This document shows positions 1-7,768 of a stretch of DNA of 64,000 nucleotides, piece after piece. Below the pieces are notes generated by a model that saw nothing but the letters and a program-made list of their open reading frames with translations, did not search any database and had not been told where the DNA came from. Made by a program: the position numbers and the translations under genes. Location: positions 56,989 to 120,988 of the forward strand of contig NZ_FRBF01000010.1 of the NCBI RefSeq assembly GCF_900142545.1. Direction: 5' to 3'. Every line of letters starts with the position of its first letter. Positions within the stretch are counted from its first letter, which is position 1. The stretch comes from Fibrobacter sp. UWT2 (GTDB lineage Bacteria; Fibrobacterota; Fibrobacteria; Fibrobacterales; Fibrobacteraceae).

Positions 1-2
1 CG

Positions 3-941
3 GAATACCGCAGACACTTGGCGGCAAGCGTGGTTCAGCTTTCAAAACGCGATGGCTTGAAGGTCGCGGTGCGCCTTGCCCGCGAAGATGAACTGTTGCC
101 CGAAATTCCGGCGTTCGTTTACGCCAACAAGACTTTTGCCCCGTATGCAGGTGAACTCCCGAGCGAAATCGCTGCTCCCAAGTATTCCAAGAAGGAACTC
201 AAGGACTACGAAATAGTTGATTTGAGACGAGAGAACGGCTCTGCCGAGCCTACAGACGAGAGGCGAGAGAGTGAAATTCTTTTCGAACTCAAGAACGTGA
301 ACGTTCGCTTTGGCGAAACCGATGTGCTCAAGAATCTGAACTGGACCGTTCGCAAGGGTGAACACTGGGCGGTTATGGGCGAAAACGGTGCCGGCAAGAG
401 TACGTTGCTCGGCTTGCTTACGGCAGACCACCCGCAGATTTACAACAACGAGATTACCCTTTTGGGCGAACGCCCGGGGCATGGCCTGAACATTTGGGAC
501 CATAAGGCGAAACTCGGTTTCTTCTCTCCGGAACTCGCGCTCCAGTATCGTGAAGACCTTAGTTTGTCCGAAGTCCTGTGCACGGGCTTTACTGCGAACC
601 TTTGCAAGGCCGACAATACCACTTGGGAAGAACGCGCCAAGGCAAAGGAATGGCTGAACTACTTGGGCTTCGAAGACGTGAACGCCCGCTACCGCGACTT
701 GTCGCCGATTGATAAACGCGTGGTGCTGATGGCGCGTGCGGCAATACGCCCGCCCAAGGTGCTTTTGCTCGATGAACCGACCCAAGGCCTCAAGGGCGAA
801 TATCGCGAAAAAATCTTTAGCTTGTTGCAGTTGCTTTCGAAGGAAACGACGATTATCTTGGTGAGCCATTACGAAGAAGAGTGGCCGCCTTGCATGACGC
901 ATCTGCTCCGCATGCCTAAATTCTCGATGGAGAAAACGTAA
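3..941 (+). CDS. ABC transporter ATP-binding protein, C-terminal part (ModF/PhrA-like), 5' end outside window
   Basis: The frame is open from the left edge, so the gene starts upstream. The visible part holds one complete nucleotide-binding domain: Walker A GENGAGKST about 121 residues after the TTG at 18, and Walker B VLLLDEP followed by TQGL. The signature loop is degenerate (LSPIDKR in place of LSGGQ), as in ModF/PhrA-type proteins that carry two ABC domains; the end, VSHYEEEWPPCMTHLL, also fits that family. The first domain would lie upstream. The visible linker before the domain (about residues 68-86) is encoded by a palindromic dispersed repeat (see 224-270). The stop overlaps the mrp start (TAATG), so translation is probably coupled. 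The transported substrate cannot be told from sequence. Confidence 0.8.
   Translation, partial: EYRRHLAASVVQLSKRDGLKVAVRLAREDELLPEIPAFVYANKTFAPYAGELPSEIAAPKYSKKELKDYEIVDLRRENGSAEPTDERRESEILFELKNVNVRFGETDVLKNLNWTVRKGEHWAVMGENGAGKSTLLGLLTADHPQIYNNEITLLGERPGHGLNIWDHKAKLGFFSPELALQYREDLSLSEVLCTGFTANLCKADNTTWEERAKAKEWLNYLGFEDVNARYRDLSPIDKRVVLMARAAIRPPKVLLLDEPTQGLKGEYREKIFSLLQLLSKETTIILVSHYEEEWPPCMTHLLRMPKFSMEKT
224..270 (+). repeat. Palindromic dispersed repeat inside the ABC ATPase coding sequence
   Basis: The left part AGACGAGAGAACGGC and right part CCTACAGACGAGAGGCGAG flank a GGCTC/GAGCC hairpin. The same arrangement, differing at a few positions, occurs between nth and cysE at 49771-49814 on the other strand. 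Here it is read in frame as a charged peptide (RRENGSAEPTDERRESE) in the linker before the ABC domain. Confidence 0.75.
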
Positions 942-2065
942 TGCAGTTGAATGAACAGACTATTTTGACGGCTTTGCAGGCGGTTCAAGATCCGGATCTG
1001 CACAAGAATATTGTCGAACTGAACTTTGTCCAGAATCTTAAGATTGATGGCGACAAGGTGAGCTTTGACCTTAAGCTTACAACGCCGGCATGCCCGATCC
1101 GTGACCAGTTCAAGGACCAGTGCATTACGATTGTCAAGGCGCTTGGCGCAAGCGAAGTGAACGTGACGTTTACGGCGCAAGGCCGCGTAGAAAGCTCCAA
1201 TACGGCAGCGCAGGCTCCAAAAGTTTCGTACATCGGAGATGTCGCTCATGTGGTTGCGGTCGCTAGTGGCAAGGGCGGCGTGGGCAAGTCTACCGTGACG
1301 GCAAACCTCGCCATGGCGCTCAGCCTTTCCGGTGCCCGCGTCGGTATCCTTGATGCAGACATTTATGGTCCGAGTATGGGACTTATGTTCGGCATCGACA
1401 AGGCTCCCGAAGTATTTGATGACAATACGATTGCTCCGGTCGAGGCGAAGGGCGGAATCAGCATTGTGTCGATGTGCATGTTCGCCGATTCCGACAAGGC
1501 AACCATCTGGCGTGGCCCGATGGTGTCGCAGATGATCCAGCATTTTATTCATCATGTGCGCTGGGGCAAACTTGATTATCTGCTGGTGGACTTTCCTCCA
1601 GGAACAGGTGATATTCAGCTGACGCTTACGCAGAATTGCCCGATGGCAGGTGCCGTGGTGGTGACGACTCCGCAAGAAGTGGCTCTCGCAGACTGTCGCA
1701 AGGGTCTTGCCATGTTCGATTCCGTGGGCGTTCCGGTGGTGGGCGTCGTCGAGAACATGAGCTACTTCATTTGCGATGAATGCGGCAAGCATCACCATAT
1801 CTTCCGCGAAGGCGGCGGTGAACGCATTGCCCAAAAGTGGGGCGTTCCCCTGATTGCGAAGATCCCTCTTGAACCTGCAGTCGCAGGCTGCGGTGACGAA
1901 GGTACGCCGGCGGTGCTCCGTTATCCGAACTCCGAATCGGCCAAGGCGTTTATGCAGGCGGCCGATGCGACGGTCCGCACGCTTTCGATGTTTGCATCCG
2001 AAGGTGATGGCGTGCTCAAGACGTTTAACTACGATTTCGAACAACTTCCGGTGGAGGCGGTCTAA
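941..2065 (+). CDS. mrp: Mrp/NBP35-type iron-sulfur cluster carrier ATPase
   Basis: A 374-residue protein. The N-terminal 95 residues look like the MIP18/DUF59 domain (DPDLHKNIVELNFV, then TPACPIRDQF). A deviant Walker A SGKGGVGKST lies near residue 110, followed by DADIYGPSMG and FPPGTGD, all typical of Mrp/ApbC. A CxxC pair (ICDECG) near residue 276 would bind the bridging Fe-S cluster in the dimer. The family carries Fe-S clusters to apoproteins in the cytoplasm. The start overlaps the stop of the ABC gene and the stop overlaps the start of the DUF971 gene, so the three form a tight operon. Confidence 0.93.
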   Translation: MQLNEQTILTALQAVQDPDLHKNIVELNFVQNLKIDGDKVSFDLKLTTPACPIRDQFKDQCITIVKALGASEVNVTFTAQGRVESSNTAAQAPKVSYIGDVAHVVAVASGKGGVGKSTVTANLAMALSLSGARVGILDADIYGPSMGLMFGIDKAPEVFDDNTIAPVEAKGGISIVSMCMFADSDKATIWRGPMVSQMIQHFIHHVRWGKLDYLLVDFPPGTGDIQLTLTQNCPMAGAVVVTTPQEVALADCRKGLAMFDSVGVPVVGVVENMSYFICDECGKHHHIFREGGGERIAQKWGVPLIAKIPLEPAVAGCGDEGTPAVLRYPNSESAKAFMQAADATVRTLSMFASEGDGVLKTFNYDFEQLPVEAV

Positions 2066-2361
2066 TGATTCAACCTAAGAAAGTTTTTAGAACTGCTGAC
2101 GGAAAACTGGGCTTTGAATGGAATGACGGTAGCCGCGGCGCACGCGATATCCGCTCTCTCCGCTTGGCTTGTCCTTGTGCGTTGTGTGTCGATGAACATA
2201 CCGGCGAAAAACTTTTGGATGATTCTACCGTGCCTGCAGATATTTCGCTTGTTAAAGTTCAGTCTATCGGTCGCTACGCTGCTGGCCTTACCTTTAGCGA
2301 TGGCCACAATTCAGGAATTTACCCTTACGAAAAGTTATATAACTTGACGAAAACAAAGTAA
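2065..2361 (+). CDS. DUF971 protein (GBBH-like N-terminal domain)
   Basis: A 98-residue protein matching the DUF971 pattern: a WNDGSRGARDIRSLRLACPC core, then CALCVDE, a GRYAAGLTFSDGHNSGIYPYE segment and a short tail. The family often sits beside or is fused to Mrp, as here (ATG overlaps the mrp stop), and is suspected to help Fe-S or metal work; no enzyme activity is established. The CxCxxC arrangement could bind a metal (inference). Confidence 0.85.
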   Translation: MIQPKKVFRTADGKLGFEWNDGSRGARDIRSLRLACPCALCVDEHTGEKLLDDSTVPADISLVKVQSIGRYAAGLTFSDGHNSGIYPYEKLYNLTKTK

Positions 2362-2423
2362 AAAGACATATTTGGATAGTCTTCAAGGAAATTTCCTTAG
2401 AAGAATTGAAGGTATGTATTTCT

Positions 2424-3275
2424 ATGAGTGATGCAAACGAAGCGCTTTATTTTAGGGACCTGAATAGGTTTCCGACCCTGAGTCCTCAGGAGGAAGAGGC
2501 TCTTCTTGCGATTATCAAGAGCGAACAGGCGGAAGAAATCCGCAAGTCTGCCTTGCAGCGCCTTATTCGGGGTAACCTCCGTTTTGTGGTGAGTGTCGCA
2601 AGAAAGTACCAGGGGCGTGGACTTTCCCTGCTTGATTTGATTAACGAAGGAAATATCGGCCTGTTCAAGGCGGCAAAACGCTTTGATATGGGTAAGGATG
2701 TCAAGTTTATTTCTTATGCGGTCTGGTGGATCCGCCAGTCTATCCAGAAAGCCCTGTTTGAACAGGTGGGTGCGGTCCGAATTCCGCCCAACAAGCTTGC
2801 CTTGGTCAACCGCTTTAAACGTGCCTTGATGCAGAACGACGGTGACTACGATCGTACCATTGCCATGGACGAATTTGCACCGTTCGAAAAGGACATCGTC
2901 GAGGTCATGGAAAAAATCGTGGACATTTCGCTGGACGCCCCCATCGGTGATAGCACGAATGTCGGCGGTAGCGGTGATACGGTCAGTACTCTCATGGACG
3001 TCTTGGGTTCCGATGGTAACCAGGACGAAGACATGGAAAAAGATGAACGCCGTAAGCTCATCCAGGAAACCTTGTCCGCTCTTCCGCAGCGTGAAGAAGA
3101 AATTCTGCGCATGTTCTACGGCCTTGATACGGTTGAAGATACGACACTTAAGGATATCGGCGAAGACCTGAAACTCAGCCGCGAACGCGTGCGCCAGATT
3201 AAGAACAAGACCTTGCGCCGTTTACAGAAGAGCAAGGAACACAAAGAAAAACTGGCTGACTTTTTGGAAAAGTAA
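2424..3275 (+). CDS. RNA polymerase sigma factor, RpoD/SigA-like (small group)
   Basis: A 283-residue protein from ATG 2424. A TTG at 2406 is in frame but the ATG has GAAGG 11 nt upstream and gives the usual sigma N-terminus. It has region 1.2 (LYFRDLNRFPTLSPQEE), region 2 (NLRFVVSVARKYQGRG, then LLDLINEGNIGLFKAAKRFD and ISYAVWWIRQSIQ), region 3 and a region 4 helix-turn-helix (LKDIGEDLKLSRERVRQIKN). It lacks the long N-terminus of E. coli RpoD. A second sigma of similar size lies at 38190-39002. Which one serves housekeeping promoters is not decidable here. Its stop overlaps the next ATG. Confidence 0.92.
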   Translation: MSDANEALYFRDLNRFPTLSPQEEEALLAIIKSEQAEEIRKSALQRLIRGNLRFVVSVARKYQGRGLSLLDLINEGNIGLFKAAKRFDMGKDVKFISYAVWWIRQSIQKALFEQVGAVRIPPNKLALVNRFKRALMQNDGDYDRTIAMDEFAPFEKDIVEVMEKIVDISLDAPIGDSTNVGGSGDTVSTLMDVLGSDGNQDEDMEKDERRKLIQETLSALPQREEEILRMFYGLDTVEDTTLKDIGEDLKLSRERVRQIKNKTLRRLQKSKEHKEKLADFLEK

Positions 3276-4990
3276 TGACGAATTCGTCCTCGGCGGCCCG
3301 CAGAGCCGCATACTTGTTTTTAACACTTTGTTGCGGAGCCCTGCTTACTTTTGCGGGCTTTCGTGTTTATGATCTTTATGGCCCCAGCAAAATTTCTGTA
3401 GGCGGAATCCCGTATGGTCTTCCGGCAGGAACGACTATCGTTCGTGGTGATACCCCGGATTTGACCGCCGACATGGCCAAAGTGCCGGTGCAGGTGCAGA
3501 CTGAACTTCGCCGTGCAACGGAACTTGCTCGTGCGGGTTCTTATCAGCCAGCCTACGATATTTTTGATGGCGTCGTTGTTTTGTACCCGGACCTTTTGCC
3601 GGCCCTTCTGGGACAGGTGACTACTTTGTTCGAAATGGATTCCCTGACGGAAACCCAGCAGGATCGCCTTTCGTTATTGATTGGTAAACTGCAGGACCGT
3701 CTGCCGGGTTCTGGCGTTGCTGCCTACTTGGAAAGCCGTCGCATTTACCAGACGGGTAACACGTCGGCCGCTTTGGAATTGGCCCGTGTCGCTTCTGAAC
3801 GCGCTCCCGCTCTTTACCAGACGCGACTTTGGTACGGTCAGCTCTTGATGGAAACGGATCGCTTTTTGCAGGCCGCAAACGAATTCAAGACGGTGGTAAG
3901 CCTTTCTAGTGGCGATGTGCCTGCGGCTTACGAAATGTTGGCGGAACTTTATCATCGTAGCGGCCAGCTGGACAGCTGTGCTGCCCTTGTGGAATACGCC
4001 CTTTCCCAGTATCCTGTGGACGTCAAACTTTTGCTGTTGCAGGGCTACATGGATGAATACCAGGGACATTTCGATTCTGCCGAAAAGATTTACCAGCGTA
4101 TTTTGGCCTTTATGCCTGACTATGCTCCGGCCCGTTCCGCAGCGGCAACGCTGGGCGAAAAGTCTCCGCCGGGTCCGGGTAACGGCGTGGTGCTGTCTCC
4201 GCAAGACCGTGCCCAGACGGCATGCGATATTTTGGAACCCATGGTGGAAAAGTATCCCGAAAACCTTCCTCTTAAAGAAGCTTTGGGACGCGCTTACTTG
4301 AAGGGACGTCAGTTCGACCGTGCTCGCTCTCAGTTCCAGGAAATCCAGAAGATCGATCCGGAATATCCCGATATCCAGCAGCGCATTCAGGAATCCAATA
4401 TTACTCGTCCAGCTCCGATTACCAAGAACGACGGCCTGACAGCAAACTTGAACCGTGCCGTAGACAGCCTGCGTGAAACGCTTGCCCCGTCTGCTGTTCA
4501 TGATTTCTCGACGATGCTTGGTCATTATGTTGTTCGTTACGGTGCAACGCCTAAGGAATTCTTCAAGAAGTATTCCATCTCGAACTTTAGGCCGGTGGCA
4601 AATAACGTGTGGCAGGAATCGTTCTACATGTCGCCTTATAAGCATACCTATACGGTTGTCTTTGATTCCCTGAATCATTTCCGCGAAGTTCATGTGGTCG
4701 TTTACGATTCTTCTTCTAGCTCGAATCATTTTGGAATCGCTCCTGAAGTCTATACCAGACTTCTCAAGCAGAACTCCAGAATCTCGGGTATCGGCAACAG
4801 CACAGGCGAAACGGATTGCGGTGACGGCTTGATTATCGACGCTGCCGTGTGGGAAACCCAGGATAACTTCGAAATGCTTGCCCGTGTCGTGGGTAAACCC
4901 GCCGAAGTCCGTATGGTCCGCTTTGACAAGACGGCACTCCCGCCGGGCCTCAAACTGTGCGATTACACGAAGTACTTGAATCAGTATTAA
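3275..4990 (+). CDS. Membrane-anchored TPR protein
   Basis: 571 residues starting at an ATG that overlaps the sigma factor stop. An N-terminal hydrophobic segment (about residues 10-28, YLFLTLCCGALLTFAGF) should act as a signal anchor, placing the rest in the periplasm. Several TPR-like helical pairs follow between about residues 75 and 370 (for example AYEMLAELYHRSGQLDSCA and LKEALGRAYLKGRQFDRAR). The last 170 residues contain no repeat I recognise. Its role is unknown; coupling to a sigma gene suggests co-expression, not necessarily shared function. Confidence 0.8.
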   Translation: MTNSSSAARRAAYLFLTLCCGALLTFAGFRVYDLYGPSKISVGGIPYGLPAGTTIVRGDTPDLTADMAKVPVQVQTELRRATELARAGSYQPAYDIFDGVVVLYPDLLPALLGQVTTLFEMDSLTETQQDRLSLLIGKLQDRLPGSGVAAYLESRRIYQTGNTSAALELARVASERAPALYQTRLWYGQLLMETDRFLQAANEFKTVVSLSSGDVPAAYEMLAELYHRSGQLDSCAALVEYALSQYPVDVKLLLLQGYMDEYQGHFDSAEKIYQRILAFMPDYAPARSAAATLGEKSPPGPGNGVVLSPQDRAQTACDILEPMVEKYPENLPLKEALGRAYLKGRQFDRARSQFQEIQKIDPEYPDIQQRIQESNITRPAPITKNDGLTANLNRAVDSLRETLAPSAVHDFSTMLGHYVVRYGATPKEFFKKYSISNFRPVANNVWQESFYMSPYKHTYTVVFDSLNHFREVHVVVYDSSSSSNHFGIAPEVYTRLLKQNSRISGIGNSTGETDCGDGLIIDAAVWETQDNFEMLARVVGKPAEVRMVRFDKTALPPGLKLCDYTKYLNQY

Positions 4991-5012
4991 AGCAGATGTG
5001 TAATGTAAAATG

Positions 5013-5043
5013 TGAGATGTGAGATGTTAAATTTCTCATCTCA
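5013..5043. repeat. Tandem 7-mer TGAGATG with inverted copy
   Basis: Two head-to-tail TGAGATG units (5013-5026) are followed after 10 nt by CATCTCA (5037-5043), so the RNA can fold into a 7-bp hairpin. It lies just after the TPR gene stop and may act as a weak terminator. It has the same unit length as the neighbouring AGTAGAC-type repeats. Confidence 0.55.
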
Positions 5044-5054
5044 TATTTTCTAAA

Positions 5055-5087
5055 TACTGCCTACTTCCTACTGTCTACAGTCTACTA
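5055..5087 (-). repeat. Heptamer repeat, AGTAGAC/AGTAGGA type
   Basis: About four imperfect 7-nt units; on the plus strand they read CTGCCTACTTCCTACTGTCT and onward. The array ends a few bases before the TATCTTTA box of the next gene. Related arrays occur at 9748, 10594, 13594, 46138 and 54108. Confidence 0.75.
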
Positions 5088-5093
5088 TTTTTG

Positions 5094-5101
5094 TATCTTT
5101 A
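5094..5101 (+). promoter_or_regulatory. Candidate -7 promoter box TATCTTTA
   Basis: Fits TAnnTTTR, the Bacteroidetes-like -7 consensus. It ends 4 nt before the ATG at 5106, so the transcript would have almost no leader. Confidence 0.5.
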
Positions 5102-5105
5102 CACC

Positions 5106-7010
5106 ATGATGTTCCGTTTTCTGGCATTAGCTATTGTCGCCCTCGTGTTCGAGGGGTGTACTTGCTGTGCCTACTTGAACCATATGTTCAATGCAGAACG
5201 CTTGGATGAACAGGCCGGCGAAATGCGCCAAGCCCGCTTGGACAGCATTCCGGATAGCGAAAATTCCCTGCCCGGTTCCGAAGAACGCCAAAAGTACGAC
5301 AAGATTATCGAAAAAGGTTCCCGTGTCTTGGAACGTTTCCCCAAGAACAAGAAGCGTACCGCCGAGGCAGTATTCTTGATTGGTGAAGCCTTCCGCCACA
5401 AGCATGAATGGAACAAGGCCATTACCAAGTACGACGAATTTGAACGCTACTTTGCCGATCATGATTCCATGCAGGCGGTGGAGTACCAGCGAGCTTATTG
5501 CCTTTATCGTAACCACGAATATAATATCAGCCGTTTTGCGTTGGAACCGGTGATTGCCTCGAAGGATCACCCCTATTACTTCCAGGGATTGAATCTTCTT
5601 TCCCTTTTGGACGAACAGGCTGAATTCCCGGACCAAGCCATAGCCTCTTTGGAAGCCGTCTTGGCGGATACGGCGGGAACGCCTTATATGCGCGGCAAGG
5701 CCCATTTCAGATTGGCCGGCCTCTATTTTAAGAAAGAAAATTGGGACAAGGCTCGCGAACATTATACCGCCAAAGAAATCAAGGAACTGAATCCTCGCGA
5801 ACAGCAGACGGCTGGGGAGCAGGCGGCAGAATGTTTGGCTAACCGTAAGGAATTCCTGCAGGCCGCCGACGAATACAAGGAACTCTACAAGAATCCTGAA
5901 AACGAGTCTAAACAGCCGGAATACTTGGTGCGCATCGGCGAACTGACCATGCTGGGCGGACGTTACCCGGATGCCATTATCATCTTGCAAAAGGTGAATA
6001 CGGAATACCCCCGCACCGAACATGCTTCTCGTAGCTATTTCTGCCTCGGCGATTACGAACAGCACAAGACGATCGACTACGACAAGGCCGTTGTCTATTA
6101 CGACAGCAGCTTTACCTCTCGCACCGTCAGCAAGTGGGGCCAAGAAGCCCGCGAACGCCGTGATGCCTTGAAGCGCTTGATTTCCATGCGTAACCAGAAT
6201 GACAAGGACCGTAAGGATTCGATCCCGAATGTGGACAATTTCTTCAGGTCTGAATTCCTGATTGCGGAATTGTTCCTGTTCAAGCTGGACGAAGTCGACA
6301 GTGCCATTACCCGTTTGAATTCGGTGATTGAATCGGGTGATAGTGCGAAGGCTTTGCGAGCCTTCTACGCCAAGGCGTTCATCTATGACGAATATATGCA
6401 CGATCCCGATGCTGCCGAAGAAATCTACAAGGAAATCATCGAAAAGTATCCGGATACGGAATACGCAAAGCAAGCCCAGGTGAACTTGGGAATGCGTGTG
6501 ACTTTGAAGACCCGCGAAGATTTGGCGAAGGAAAAGTATATGGAAGCCGAAAGCCTCTGGACCATTGCGGCAGAAATGCCTCTGGATAAGATGGACCAGG
6601 TGGATTCGGCTTATGCTCGTGCGTTTGTGCGCTTTGATAGCTTGTATCAGGAATATCCTGAAACCCAGTCGGGTATCCAGGCACTTTACATGAAGGCCAT
6701 GTACTTCCAGATGAATCCGGAACGAGTGGACAGCACCTTGCTTACCTACAAGCTCCTTCGCGACAAGTACGGTCAGACGCCTTGGGGCAAGAAGGCTGCT
6801 TCCATGATGAACACCCGTTTGACCATTACCGACCAGGATTTGGAACGCTTGCGCAAGCGCGTCAAGAGCAGCGAAGAACATGTGAACAGGCTTTCTGCCC
6901 AGTATTACGAAAACTTGAACAAGGCTCCTGAAGAAAAGCAGGCTGAAGTCAAGAGCCAGGAAGATGAAATCCTTGAAAACACCTACAACAGCATGTATGA
7001 TTTTGAGTAA
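5106..7010 (+). CDS. TPR-repeat lipoprotein, envelope
   Basis: 634 residues from ATG 5106 (a TTG at 5091 overlaps the promoter box and is less likely). The N-terminus MMFRFLALAIVALVFEGC is a signal peptide with a possible, non-ideal lipobox (FEG-C). The body is almost wholly TPR-like, with repeated segments such as AVFLIGEAFRHKHEWNKAI, SRSYFCLGDYEQHKTIDYD and AEEIYKEIIEKYPDTEYAKQ. The C-terminus is a charged coiled-coil-like stretch. Such proteins usually scaffold outer membrane or gliding/secretion assemblies; the partner is unknown. Its last 14 bases overlap the rlpA-like gene, so the two are likely co-translated. Confidence 0.82.
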   Translation: MMFRFLALAIVALVFEGCTCCAYLNHMFNAERLDEQAGEMRQARLDSIPDSENSLPGSEERQKYDKIIEKGSRVLERFPKNKKRTAEAVFLIGEAFRHKHEWNKAITKYDEFERYFADHDSMQAVEYQRAYCLYRNHEYNISRFALEPVIASKDHPYYFQGLNLLSLLDEQAEFPDQAIASLEAVLADTAGTPYMRGKAHFRLAGLYFKKENWDKAREHYTAKEIKELNPREQQTAGEQAAECLANRKEFLQAADEYKELYKNPENESKQPEYLVRIGELTMLGGRYPDAIIILQKVNTEYPRTEHASRSYFCLGDYEQHKTIDYDKAVVYYDSSFTSRTVSKWGQEARERRDALKRLISMRNQNDKDRKDSIPNVDNFFRSEFLIAELFLFKLDEVDSAITRLNSVIESGDSAKALRAFYAKAFIYDEYMHDPDAAEEIYKEIIEKYPDTEYAKQAQVNLGMRVTLKTREDLAKEKYMEAESLWTIAAEMPLDKMDQVDSAYARAFVRFDSLYQEYPETQSGIQALYMKAMYFQMNPERVDSTLLTYKLLRDKYGQTPWGKKAASMMNTRLTITDQDLERLRKRVKSSEEHVNRLSAQYYENLNKAPEEKQAEVKSQEDEILENTYNSMYDFE

Positions 7011-7464
7011 GCGCTTCGTTGTCGTTGTGCTTGCGATGTTTGTAGCTATGCTTTTGTCTAGTTGCGCCGATGGAAATGCAAAGATTGCATCCCGCCAAGG
7101 TTACGAACGGTTCCCCGAAGATACCCAAGCTCCTCAAAAGGGTAAAAAGGGCAAAAAGGCAGCTCCGATAGGAAAGGTTCTCAAGGGCCAGGCGAGCTAT
7201 TACGGACCGGGATTCGATGGAAAAAAGACCGCTAGCGGCGAAATTTTTAATCAGAACGATATGACTTGCGCCCACAAGTCCTTGCCCTTCGGAACGAAAC
7301 TACGTGTGGTTCGTGATGATACCGGTGCCTCCGTGGAAGTGCGCGTGAACGACCGCGGTCCTTATGTGCGTGACCGCATTATAGACTTGAGCGCTGCTGC
7401 CGGCAAAAAGCTTGGCCTTGATAAAGTCGGCCACGCCAAGGTCACCGCTACGGTGATTGAGTAA
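6997..7464 (+). CDS. rlpA: RlpA-like septal ring lipoprotein (double-psi beta-barrel)
   Basis: 155 residues from ATG 6997, inside the end of the TPR gene. A signal peptide ends in lipobox LLSS-C (MLLSSCADG). A Lys-rich stretch (KGKKGKKAA) precedes an RlpA domain: GQASYYGPGFDGKKTASGE, MTCAHKSLPFGTKLRV, then VRVNDRGPYVRDRIIDLSAA. The Asp and His positions expected for lytic transglycosylase activity appear kept. RlpA proteins act on denuded glycan strands or localise to the septum; this one lacks a SPOR domain, so it probably does not bind denuded glycan by that route. Confidence 0.9.
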   Translation: MILSKRFVVVVLAMFVAMLLSSCADGNAKIASRQGYERFPEDTQAPQKGKKGKKAAPIGKVLKGQASYYGPGFDGKKTASGEIFNQNDMTCAHKSLPFGTKLRVVRDDTGASVEVRVNDRGPYVRDRIIDLSAAAGKKLGLDKVGHAKVTATVIE

Positions 7465-7485
7465 AGCCCAAATTAACGAAAATTT

Positions 7486-7508
7486 CAGATGTCATATTAT
7501 GACATCTG
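7486..7508. promoter_or_regulatory. 23-nt near-perfect palindrome, candidate operator
   Basis: CAGATGTCATA, one T, then TATGACATCTG: 11-bp arms with one central base. The one-base centre and absence of a T run argue against a terminator. It ends 8 nt before a TATATTTA box (7517), covering the -33 area of the promoter for the 62-residue gene. Confidence 0.6.
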
Positions 7509-7516
7509 TTTGATTC

Positions 7517-7524
7517 TATATTTA
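7517..7524 (+). promoter_or_regulatory. Candidate -7 promoter box TATATTTA
   Basis: TAnnTTTR box about 55 nt before the ATG at 7580, giving a leader of roughly 49 nt; preceded by the 7486-7508 palindrome. Confidence 0.5.
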
Positions 7525-7579
7525 CCTGCACAGAAAAACACTGGTACGTTTGTGTGTTTTTCTAGAAATAGAGGTAAAA

Positions 7580-7768
7580 ATGTATAGTGATAACAATCTT
7601 TGGAATAATTCCGGCTTTTCATCCTTCAAACGCCGCATTGATGAACAACTGCAGCTGAATGGATTCGATGATATTTTTGTAGATGACGAGACTTTGTTGC
7701 CCTATTACCGTATGGGCGAAAACGAAACCTACGTGCTCTCCGCTCTCGGCTGCAACGTGGGAATGTAA
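7580..7768 (+). CDS. Small acidic protein, unrecognised (62 aa)
   Basis: From ATG 7580, with GAGG at 7571 as ribosome binding site; a GTG at 7550 in the same frame is less likely. The product (MYSDNNLWNNSGFSSFKRR to the end CNVGM) is soluble and acidic with aromatic residues and one Cys. No family is recognised. It ends directly against the prmC stop (convergent). A strong palindrome upstream suggests regulated expression. Confidence 0.65.
   Translation: MYSDNNLWNNSGFSSFKRRIDEQLQLNGFDDIFVDDETLLPYYRMGENETYVLSALGCNVGM

Noticed and set aside
5127..6881. 584-codon minus-strand frame opposite the TPR lipoprotein
   Set aside because: Caused by biased codon use of the real gene; no motif or ribosome binding site.
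7486..7508. Terminator of the rlpA-like gene
   Set aside because: The palindrome leaves only one central base and is not followed by a T run; an operator is the better reading, though not proven.
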